DNA from: Sediminibacterium sp.
Lineage (GTDB): Bacteria; Bacteroidota; Bacteroidia; Chitinophagales; Chitinophagaceae
NCBI GenBank assembly: GCA_030832695.1
Contig: JAURIP010000078.1
Location: 1-7,149 of the forward strand
Direction: 5' to 3'
DNA: 7,149 nt
Notes under the pieces: generated by a model
Database searches by the model: none
Told to the model about the DNA's origin: nothing
The model's input: the letters and a program-made list of their open reading frames with translations, nothing else
Shown here: positions 1-5,770 of the stretch, piece by piece
Numbering within the stretch: position 1 is the first letter of the stretch
Layout of the letters: every line of letters begins with the position of its first letter
Made by a program: the position numbers and the translations under genes

Positions 1-167
1 GCTGCATAAACTTCTGCATTGTCAAAAAAGTTCACACCCGCATCATATGCAATACCCATTAATTCATCCGCTATGCGGTCGTCTATTTGCTTATGAAATG
101 TCACCCAGCTTCCAAAACTTAATGTGCTTAATTGAAGCCCTGTTTTGCCCATATTTCTATATTCCAT
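1..167 (-). CDS. Aldo/keto reductase, Kv-beta/YghZ-like (N-terminal part, cut by window edge)
   Basis: This is the first 55 residues of a probable NADPH-dependent aldo/keto reductase; the rest lies beyond base 1. The protein opens with [20 protein letters not shown], the usual first strand and 'GxTGL.vS.l..G.W' beginning of the family. It continues with a 'VTFHKQI' and '[16 protein letters not shown]' stretch that resembles the Kv-channel beta-subunit/YghZ branch (normally FDTAEVYA). Asp49 and Tyr54 in FDNAEVY are the expected first two members of the catalytic Asp-Tyr-Lys-His tetrad; the Lys and His are outside the window. The ATG at 165-167 is chosen because it gives the standard family N-terminus; an inner Met at residue 6 would remove the first strand. 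The gene begins 10 bases after the lptC stop, so it may be the last visible gene of the coaX operon. Its substrate cannot be inferred. Confidence 0.88.
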   Translation of the reverse strand, partial: MEYRNMGKTGLQLSTLSFGSWVTFHKQIDDRIADELMGIAYDAGVNFFDNAEVYA

Positions 168-177
168 CTGCTTTATT

Positions 178-768
178 TTAAGGGTTTAAGCTACTGCTAT
201 CTTGTAGGATGGCATAGCTGTTTGGTTGTGGTTTAAAGATACGAATGTCAGTTAAATTTTGATTGGCCTCTAGTCCCTTACCATAAATTTTGGCCAATGG
301 ACTATGCTGTTTCACTACCACATCCTGCTCGGTATAAAACTTGCCTGTGTTTTGATCCCAATACATTTCCTTACACCATAAGGTATCTCCAAGGGTGTTG
401 AAAATAACGACATCGTCTTTTAAGTATACAATATTTTCTGTCTCTTTATATTTTGCATATTTTGCATAAAGCTGACTCTCAATTTGATTGCTATCTTTAA
501 AAAAGTCTACATGGATGGATTGAGGAAATTCAATCATTTTGCTACTGTCCTCTAAATAACGATTCATCAAGGGCGCAGATAATTTTGCACCTAATTTACC
601 ATCATTACTTACATATATGGCAACATCTTTTCCAACATCAATTCCGTTAACTCTTGCGCTTAACGCTTTTACAGCATCTGCATCATTCTCACATGCAGCC
701 ATAAAAAAGCAGCTACTCAAACAAGAAACTGCTATTTTAAATATTTTATGGTGGCTTGTATTAATCAT
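178..768 (-). CDS. lptC: LPS export ABC transporter periplasmic protein LptC-like, lipoprotein
   Basis: This is a 196-residue protein resembling LptC, the single-anchored periplasmic component that takes LPS from LptBFG and passes it to LptA. Residues 9-25 are hydrophobic and end in FFMAAC, a plausible lipobox with Cys26 as the lipidated residue. The LptC beta-jellyroll covers about 45-180. The diagnostic C-terminal part is clear: a '[16 protein letters not shown]' strand pair, the YWD at 136-138, a '[11 protein letters not shown]' strand and the GKGLEAN stretch at 163-169, matching the family pattern of G-x-GLEA followed by a short strand. Classical proteobacterial LptC has an N-terminal transmembrane helix rather than a lipobox, so the anchor type is a difference to note. 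The start overlaps the end of the upstream barrel gene by 8 bases, indicating translational coupling. Residues 101-106 (YAKYAK) come from a small in-frame DNA duplication. The family call is by pattern recognition; overall sequence conservation in LptC is low. Confidence 0.82.
   Translation of the reverse strand: MINTSHHKIFKIAVSCLSSCFFMAACENDADAVKALSARVNGIDVGKDVAIYVSNDGKLGAKLSAPLMNRYLEDSSKMIEFPQSIHVDFFKDSNQIESQLYAKYAKYKETENIVYLKDDVVIFNTLGDTLWCKEMYWDQNTGKFYTEQDVVVKQHSPLAKIYGKGLEANQNLTDIRIFKPQPNSYAILQDSSSLNP
450..467. repeat. 9-bp perfect tandem duplication inside lptC
   Basis: ATTTTGCAT occurs twice in direct succession (450-458 and 459-467). On the coding (minus) strand it encodes the tandem YAK-YAK of the LptC-like protein at about residues 101-106, so it adds three residues without breaking the frame. 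It may be a slippage-type duplication or chance in AT-rich DNA. Confidence 0.6.
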
Positions 769-2146
769 ATTTACGTTTATTGAACCAAACGTCGCTTAAA
801 CTATACCCCACTGTAAATTGAACAAAATTTTCTTGGAAATTAGATACACCACCACCTCTTCTTCCTAATTGTAAAGCTAGATTCAATAAGGTGAATTGGT
901 AATCGTAAGAACGGTACTTTCTAATAGGTAAGCCTAAGCCCATTGTTAAGCCGTTCACTTTTAGTCCGTTGTTATTGATGTTGATATAATCATTGCCACT
1001 GAATAAGCCAAATCGATATGTAACAGTAGACCAATAACTTTCAAAAGCATATGGATTAGGACATAACTGTGCTCCAGCGCGAAACATAGTAGCATTTCGA
1101 ACTTGATCTGCTACCCCATAGAATTTATAACCATCCTTCCAGTTAGACTGATTCAATTCAATACCGACCACCCATTGATCATAGTTACCTCTAATAGTGG
1201 TGATTTTTTTATGTAAAGCAATACCAGCAGTGATTGTACTTGGTAGTTCTACGATGCCCTTAATGTTTTTTTGGAATAGTGCAGTATCAATAGGGATTTC
1301 CTGTGAAGATGTAAATGTACCATTCGATCTTAAAATATCTTGCTTTCCATTTAATTTTTGGTCAAGTGTATAAGTTCCGCCATAGCTTATTGTATATTCT
1401 GTTTTATCTTTTGTAACTGAATTGGTTGAACTTGATAATGGAAATTCTCCTTGTGCACCGAGGTTTAAAAACACACCACCAAAACTTGTATTGGTGCTTG
1501 ATAGTGATTGATAAAAATAAGTTGAATCAATATCGAATAAAAGCGCCTTCACTACATCAATTTTCTTTCTGCCTAAGTTATAACCTGTATTCATACCAAT
1601 ACTTAAATGCTTCCAACTTTTACCAATTCCAAGAAAAGCTTGATTAATCCCACCCTCGCCTTTGTAGTTGGTGTAGACGGAATCCCCGATTTTAGGGTCA
1701 TATAAAAAATCATTTACCGAATAATTAATTTGCGTTAGTGGTCTTAATCCAAATGCAAATCCAATTTTTTTTGCTTTACTAATTGGTACACCTACTACAA
1801 CATAGTTGGGTATCAAATAAGTGGATTTCTCTTTTCCTGCAGGCGTTGTTCTTTTAAGATTGCTATTGGTTAAATTCAAGCCAATATCAAATGTGGTCAT
1901 ATAGATTCCTCCGTATGAAGCAGGGTTATTAAAATTAATGCTTTGTCCAAAAGCACCATTCATAATGGGCGTGTATGCGGCAGTTAATCCACCCATGGCT
2001 TGGTTCGCAGCATTCTGACTGTTGTAAACTTCGTTACCTACGCCAAATCTTGAAAACGGGGAATTGATCTGAGCCTTTATTGGGGCAATAAAACAGAAAA
2101 GTCCTATGAATGGGGTTAACCTAAGTATTTTTTTCACTAATCGCAT
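761..2146 (-). CDS. Outer-membrane beta-barrel protein, possibly FadL/OMPP1-like
   Basis: This is a 461-residue exported protein with no assigned function. It begins with a clear signal peptide: basic MRLVKK, a hydrophobic core at about 11-22, and likely cleavage after Ala25 (PIKA|Q). The mature protein starts with INSPFSRFGVG, an opening common in Bacteroidota outer-membrane barrels. It continues with many short Gly- and aromatic-rich alternating strands (for example 'YMTTFDIGLNLTNSNL' and 'ITAGIALHKKI'), no hydrophobic helices, and a C-terminal strand 'FVQFTVGYSLSDVWF' followed by a short basic tail. The length and the early 'NFNNPASYGGI' segment recall FadL/OMPP1-type transporters, but I cannot establish that family. 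It lies between coaX and lptC, overlapping both, a placement I recall from other Bacteroidota, which suggests a housekeeping envelope role. It may be a transport porin or an assembly factor. The start chosen overlaps coaX by 26 bases and is the only one that gives a complete signal peptide. Confidence 0.75.
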   Translation of the reverse strand: MRLVKKILRLTPFIGLFCFIAPIKAQINSPFSRFGVGNEVYNSQNAANQAMGGLTAAYTPIMNGAFGQSINFNNPASYGGIYMTTFDIGLNLTNSNLKRTTPAGKEKSTYLIPNYVVVGVPISKAKKIGFAFGLRPLTQINYSVNDFLYDPKIGDSVYTNYKGEGGINQAFLGIGKSWKHLSIGMNTGYNLGRKKIDVVKALLFDIDSTYFYQSLSSTNTSFGGVFLNLGAQGEFPLSSSTNSVTKDKTEYTISYGGTYTLDQKLNGKQDILRSNGTFTSSQEIPIDTALFQKNIKGIVELPSTITAGIALHKKITTIRGNYDQWVVGIELNQSNWKDGYKFYGVADQVRNATMFRAGAQLCPNPYAFESYWSTVTYRFGLFSGNDYININNNGLKVNGLTMGLGLPIRKYRSYDYQFTLLNLALQLGRRGGGVSNFQENFVQFTVGYSLSDVWFNKRKYD

Positions 2147-2846
2147 ATAATCCTTTGTATATTAAATTTGGGTCGGCAAATATCCTTCTTTTTAAGTGAG
2201 GTACAAAATAACTAAGGTCTCCACCGGTTAATAGGGCGTTAAATTTGCTATATTTAGCCTCATAAGCATCAATTATACCATGAATTTCGGCTGACATCCC
2301 TAAAACGACTCCGGAAAGCAGGTTGGTTTTGGTATCATATCCTACCAAGCCAAAGCTTGGAGCTGGGTCAATTAATGGCAAAAGGGCTGTTAAATCATTC
2401 ATAGACTTGAAACGCATGTGCATCCCCGGAGAGATACTGCCTCCCAAAAACTGCCCTCGATTATTGACAAAATTATAGGTAATACAGGTGCCAAGACAAA
2501 TGACAAGACTATGTTCTGCTGGATATAAGTCCACAGCGGCTGCAACAAGTCCTAAGCGATCAGCTCCAATGGTTTCTGGTTTGCCTACTGGCGTTGTGAA
2601 ATTTAATTTGGTTTGCGGTCCCAATAAATGGAATGGACCATAACTAGCCAATAAGCTTTCAATTGCTTTTTCGTGATGAATCACCGAGGAAAGCAATGTT
2701 TTACTTGGCTGGTATTGGTCTAATAATTTTTGCACAGATGCAATCCCATCATTTTCTAAAAGCTCCAATTTTTCTAATTGATTGCCTTTAAAAATTGCCG
2801 CCTTTAATCGGGTGTTGCCAAAATCGAAACAAATTGTTGTAGACAT
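2121..2846 (-). CDS. coaX: Type III pantothenate kinase (CoaX) with atypical catalytic motif
   Basis: This 241-residue protein belongs to the type III pantothenate kinase family, which phosphorylates pantothenate with ATP in the first step of CoA synthesis, is usually K+-dependent and is not CoA-feedback-inhibited. The ASKHA fold signatures are present: the phosphate-binding DFGNT at 8-12, a 'LSSVIHH' strand at 52-58, GADR at 94-97, the 'CLGTCITYN' motif at 117-125, GGSISPG at 135-141 and TGGD at 207-210. The length is normal for the family. The 117-125 motif is normally DxGTxxTxD. Here the first Asp, generally described as the catalytic base, is Cys117 (codon at 2496-2498), and the last Asp is Asn125 (codon at 2472-2474). 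The rest of the fold is well kept, so either the lineage uses a variant active site or activity is altered. It is the first gene of the leftward operon, and its last 26 bases overlap the barrel gene. A -7-like promoter box lies 16 bases upstream of the start. Confidence 0.9.
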   Translation of the reverse strand: MSTTICFDFGNTRLKAAIFKGNQLEKLELLENDGIASVQKLLDQYQPSKTLLSSVIHHEKAIESLLASYGPFHLLGPQTKLNFTTPVGKPETIGADRLGLVAAAVDLYPAEHSLVICLGTCITYNFVNNRGQFLGGSISPGMHMRFKSMNDLTALLPLIDPAPSFGLVGYDTKTNLLSGVVLGMSAEIHGIIDAYEAKYSKFNALLTGGDLSYFVPHLKRRIFADPNLIYKGLYAISEKNT

Positions 2847-2862
2847 AATGATTTTCGTAGTT

Positions 2863-2870
2863 CAAAATTA
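2863..2870 (-). promoter_or_regulatory. Candidate -7 promoter element for the coaX operon
   Basis: The minus strand reads TAATTTTG, a full match to the Bacteroidota sigma-A -7 consensus TAnnTTTG, ending 16 bases before the coaX ATG. That would give a leader of about 10 bases. I see no convincing -33 TTG at 17-23 bases upstream, and the motif is easy to meet by chance in AT-rich DNA. Confidence 0.4.
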
Positions 2871-2871
2871 A

Positions 2872-2885
2872 TTGCTTTCAAGCAA
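2872..2885. repeat. 14-bp palindrome, possible operator
   Basis: TTGCTT-TC-AAGCAA is a perfect 6-bp inverted repeat with a 2-base centre. It lies 1 base upstream (on the minus strand) of the candidate coaX -7 element, inside the would-be -35/-10 spacer, where a bound repressor could block the promoter. No regulator can be assigned. Confidence 0.4.
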
Positions 2886-2950
2886 ACTTTAGGTAAAACA
2901 ATAGGCAAGTTGCAAAAGATTTCGGTTATTTGAAGTACAATTGACAGAAT

Positions 2951-3826
2951 ATGAAGGTAGCAGGGTTTACAATTATAAAAAATGCGGTGGTAAATGACTA
3001 CCCAATTATGGAAGCCATTCGTTCTATTTTACCCGTGGTGGAAGAAATGATTGTTTTAATTGGGGATTCGACAGATGAGACCATTGCATTAATTGAATCC
3101 ATTGGCGATCCCAAAATTAGAATTCATCACTCCATTTGGAATAAAGAATTAAGAAAAGGAGGGATTGTTTTAGCGGATGAAACTAATAAAGCATTTCAAT
3201 TAATTGATGCTAGTTTTGATTGGGCGTTTTACATTCAAGGAGACGAAGTGGTGCATGAAAAATACCATCCAGCCATTCGAGCTGCATGTGAAAAATACAA
3301 GGACGATTTACCAGTACAAGGCTTATTATTCAAGTACAAACATTTTTATGGTACATATGATTATGTTGGTGATAGCAGAAAATGGTATGCTCATGAAATA
3401 AGGATTATTAGAAACGACAAAACCATTCGTTCTTATAGAGATGCTCAAGGTTTTAGGATTGGTAAAAATAAATTAAATGTAGCTACAATAGATGCTAGTA
3501 TATATCATTATGGATGGGTTAAAAGTCCAGAACAGATGAGAAAAAAGCAAAAAGAAACTGCGATGTTTTGGAATGATGATTCCCAATTAGAGAAAATAAA
3601 AGCAAGTCCAGATTATTATGATTTTTCAGGCTATGATTCTTTAGAGCGTTTTACAGGGACACATCCTAATGTGATGAAAGATCGTATTGAAAAGAAAAAT
3701 TGGATGATTGATATTGATGTATCAAAAAAGAAATTTTCTTTAAAAAATCTAGTTTTGTATTATTTTGAAAAATTGACTGGCAAAAGACTTTTTGATTATA
3801 AGAATTATAAAATCATAAGACACTAG
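2951..3826 (+). CDS. GT2-like glycosyltransferase (GT-A fold), Bacteroidota type
   Basis: This is a 291-residue cytoplasmic protein that looks like a divergent family 2 glycosyltransferase. The N-terminal Rossmann-like half shows 'MKVAGFTIIKNA' (strand 1), 'EEMIVLIGDSTDET' at 31-44 (the usual nucleotide-sugar 'vDsgStD' position) and 'WAFYIQGDEVVHE' at 91-103, which occupies the DxD position. There the first Asp is Gln96, while Asp98-Glu99 are kept. Later come 'WYAHEIRIIRND' and 'YHYGWV' at 185-190; the His of the latter is in the place where GT2 enzymes often supply a metal-ligand His. The C-terminus is basic, with no membrane segment, although 'LKNLVLYYFEKL' may associate with a membrane surface. 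It is the first gene of a four-gene plus-strand operon and its TAG stop is directly followed by the ATG of the GTPase gene. Donor and acceptor sugars are unknown. Confidence 0.8.
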   Translation: MKVAGFTIIKNAVVNDYPIMEAIRSILPVVEEMIVLIGDSTDETIALIESIGDPKIRIHHSIWNKELRKGGIVLADETNKAFQLIDASFDWAFYIQGDEVVHEKYHPAIRAACEKYKDDLPVQGLLFKYKHFYGTYDYVGDSRKWYAHEIRIIRNDKTIRSYRDAQGFRIGKNKLNVATIDASIYHYGWVKSPEQMRKKQKETAMFWNDDSQLEKIKASPDYYDFSGYDSLERFTGTHPNVMKDRIEKKNWMIDIDVSKKKFSLKNLVLYYFEKLTGKRLFDYKNYKIIRH

Positions 3827-4564
3827 ATGTTTCATATTTCAAATTATAAAAAAGACCTTGCAGAAGGCAACTTTATCTCTATTGCAAGGGCAATTTCTTC
3901 TATAGAAAATGAAGATGCTGAGGTAGAAGATTTTTTGTCTAATTTAACGCCAAGCGCCATTCCGGTGATAGGCATAACAGGACCTCCAGGGGCCGGGAAA
4001 AGCACATTAATTTCATCATTAATTGGCAACTATGTTTTACAAAATAAAAAAGTTGCAGTTATTTCTGTTGATCCATCTTCGGTCAAGCATAAGGGTGCAC
4101 TATTAGGAGATAGAATAAGGATGAAAGATTGGTATTTACACCCATCTGTTTACATTAGGTCACTTGCTTCAAGATTACATCTTGGAGGCTTGGTGAAGTC
4201 AACACATAAGATCGTCAAATTTTTAAAGTCAACAGGTTTTGATATCGTAATTCTAGAAACTGTTGGAGTTGGCCAGTCCGAGGTAGAAGTAGCATCTGTG
4301 GCGAATCCAACTTTACTGGTTTTGGTACCAGAGGCAGGGGATGATATTCAAATGATGAAATCTGGTTTGTTTGAAGTTGCAAATATTTTTGTGGTTAATA
4401 AATCGGACAGGGCGGATGCAAAAAAATTCCTTTCGCATCTTAAAATTTCACTGAATGATAGAATTCAATCCGGAGAAAAAATAGGTATTATTGAAACTGT
4501 AGCTAATACTGGTCAAGGTATTGAAGAGTTGGATAATTGCATTAATCGTTTTTTAACTCAATAA
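3827..4564 (+). CDS. MeaB/ArgK-family P-loop GTPase, short form lacking the C-terminal arm
   Basis: This is a 245-residue SIMIBI-class GTPase of the MeaB/ArgK/MMAA family, best known as chaperones that load and protect B12-dependent acyl-CoA mutases. All core motifs are visible: a short N-terminal helical lead (1-45), a P-loop GPPGAGKS at 52-59, DPSS at 82-85, GDRIRM at 94-99, 'RSLASR' at 111-116 with a following GG, the switch II ETVGVGQSE at 144-152, 'PEAGDDIQMMKSGL' at 168-181 and the guanine-specificity NKSD at 191-194. The protein ends at 'GQGIEELDNCINRFLTQ', right after the GTPase core. Typical MeaB/ArgK proteins are about 310-340 residues and go on with a helical arm used for dimerisation, which is absent here. 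The next gene starts 9 bases later, so no degraded arm remains. The ATG directly abuts the previous gene's TAG in the same frame. No mutase gene is in the window and all operon partners are glycosyltransferases, so the true client is unknown. Confidence 0.85.
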   Translation: MFHISNYKKDLAEGNFISIARAISSIENEDAEVEDFLSNLTPSAIPVIGITGPPGAGKSTLISSLIGNYVLQNKKVAVISVDPSSVKHKGALLGDRIRMKDWYLHPSVYIRSLASRLHLGGLVKSTHKIVKFLKSTGFDIVILETVGVGQSEVEVASVANPTLLVLVPEAGDDIQMMKSGLFEVANIFVVNKSDRADAKKFLSHLKISLNDRIQSGEKIGIIETVANTGQGIEELDNCINRFLTQ

Positions 4565-4573
4565 AGAAAAAAT

Positions 4574-5770
4574 ATGATCAGTTGGTTAAAATTTAAGAAC
4601 TTCATAAATAAATTATTAAATAATAATAAACAAGTTGCATTGATTTGGTTTGGTTTAGTTTTTTTATCACTTCTTGGTGTAGTATTGAATCATTCATACA
4701 ATAATTTCATCATTTTTAAGCAGTCGTTTTTTCACCTAAAGCAACAATTAAATTTATATAGTATCTACCCAAGTGAGTATTGGGATCATTATTATTATAG
4801 TCCAACTTTTGCTATTCTAGTTGCGCCATTCACCTTTGTTCCATCTTTTTTAGGACCATTTTCATGGGGTTTGATGGATGCTGGTATTTTATATTATGCA
4901 ATTAGAAAACTCCCTATTAGTCTCTATAGTCAAAATGGAATTCTACTTTTATCTGTTCATGAAATGATGAATAATAGTTCTAATTTACAGAGCAATGGAT
5001 TGATTGCGGGCTCTATCATACTCTCTTTCGTTTTTCTTCATAAACAAAAAGAACACAGCGCAACTTTGTCATTGCTACTAGGCTTTTTTATTAAACTATA
5101 TGGTATTGTTGGTCTGGCATTTTTCTTTTTCAGTAAGCAAAAGGGTAAATTTATCGGGTATCTTATTTTGTGGATAATCGTTTTAGCGCTTCTGCCCCTT
5201 TTAATTACTAGTCCTGATTTTTTAATTCAATCTTATAAAGACTGGTTTGCTAGTTTATCAGTAAAGTCTAATTTTGATTTAACTGTTGATATGTATAAAA
5301 ACATGGTTGACATAACGATTCAAGGAATGGTAAAAAGGGTATTTAATTTACCTACATTAAATAAATTTTATTTTATAATACCAGGGCTCATTTTATTTGC
5401 TTATCAGTATACAAAAATAAAATACTTCAATCATTTAGTATATCAGCTGTATATTTTATGTTCTGTAATGTTATTTCTAATTGTTTTTAATACAGGATCA
5501 GAGTCACCAACCTATATCATTGGTGTGGTGCCAATTTGTTTGTGGTATGTATTACAGAGAAAAACAGCCTCAACTAATCTTATATTTATAATTGCAATTT
5601 TCTTTTCTAGTTTTTCATATTCTGATTTATTAACACCTTGGTTTAGAACGCATATAATGCTTCCTTATGCACTCAAAGTAATTGGTTGTTTTTTAATCTG
5701 GGTAGTTATTTTAATTCAAATACATACTAAGCAATTCTTGACTATTGATCAAAATAAACTAATCGTATAA
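4574..5770 (+). CDS. Multi-pass membrane glycosyltransferase, GT87/DUF2029-like
   Basis: This 398-residue integral membrane protein has roughly nine to eleven hydrophobic segments by eye (about 21-38, 77-95, 98-111, 142-155, 165-186, 193-212, 266-280, 290-306, 313-327, 335-350, 364-383). It resembles the GT-C family GT87/DUF2029, polyprenol-phosphate-sugar-dependent transferases typified by mycobacterial mannosyltransferases. Supporting motifs are a loop after the first helix with 'DHYYYSPTFAILVAPF' (71-86, family-like Y-x-P-x-x-x-P spacing and a possible catalytic Asp71), QSNG at 139-142, FIKLYG at 172-177 and a late extracytoplasmic 'GSESPTY' at 308-314. The active site would face the periplasm and use a lipid-linked sugar. 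It starts 9 bases after the GTPase stop with an A-rich spacer, and its TAA is directly followed by the next ATG. The coding DNA is very AT-rich (12 G+C of 60 at 5341-5400), partly explained by Phe/Ile/Leu/Tyr content. The sugar is not predictable. Confidence 0.75.
   Translation: MISWLKFKNFINKLLNNNKQVALIWFGLVFLSLLGVVLNHSYNNFIIFKQSFFHLKQQLNLYSIYPSEYWDHYYYSPTFAILVAPFTFVPSFLGPFSWGLMDAGILYYAIRKLPISLYSQNGILLLSVHEMMNNSSNLQSNGLIAGSIILSFVFLHKQKEHSATLSLLLGFFIKLYGIVGLAFFFFSKQKGKFIGYLILWIIVLALLPLLITSPDFLIQSYKDWFASLSVKSNFDLTVDMYKNMVDITIQGMVKRVFNLPTLNKFYFIIPGLILFAYQYTKIKYFNHLVYQLYILCSVMLFLIVFNTGSESPTYIIGVVPICLWYVLQRKTASTNLIFIIAIFFSSFSYSDLLTPWFRTHIMLPYALKVIGCFLIWVVILIQIHTKQFLTIDQNKLIV

Larger units (their letters stand above)
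2847..2950. promoter_or_regulatory. Divergent intergenic region between coaX and the glycosyltransferase operon
   Basis: These 104 bp must hold the start signals for both the leftward coaX operon and the rightward glycosyltransferase operon. For coaX there is one full TAnnTTTG match (given separately). For the rightward operon only a degenerate TTATTTG at 2926-2932 is visible, 18 bases before the ATG, with a TTG 12 bases upstream, shorter than the usual spacing. The 14-bp palindrome at 2872-2885 sits between the two. No small ORF or structured RNA is apparent. Confidence 0.6.

Noticed and set aside
617..799. Plus-strand open frame of 60 codons
   Set aside because: It lies antisense across the start of lptC and the end of the barrel gene, and its translation shows no family motif.
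1426..1647. Plus-strand open frame of 73 codons
   Set aside because: It is wholly antisense to the barrel gene, whose signal peptide and strand pattern are convincing; the low-complexity product looks like a shadow.
2926..2932. TTATTTG as the promoter of the glycosyltransferase operon
   Set aside because: It misses the leading TA of TAnnTTTG and its TTG partner is too close (12 bases); kept only as a remark in the intergenic entry.
3204..3401. Plus-strand open frame of 65 codons in another frame of the first glycosyltransferase
   Set aside because: The overlapping glycosyltransferase has recognisable motifs across this region and the alternative product has none.
3844..4029. Minus-strand open frame of 61 codons
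   Set aside because: It is antisense to the N-terminus and P-loop of the GTPase gene; the Pro/Gly-rich product is the mirror of the P-loop codons.
4540..4580. Frameshift explanation for the short MeaB-like protein
   Set aside because: Only 9 bases separate its stop from the next well-supported start, so there is no room for a remnant of the missing C-terminal arm.
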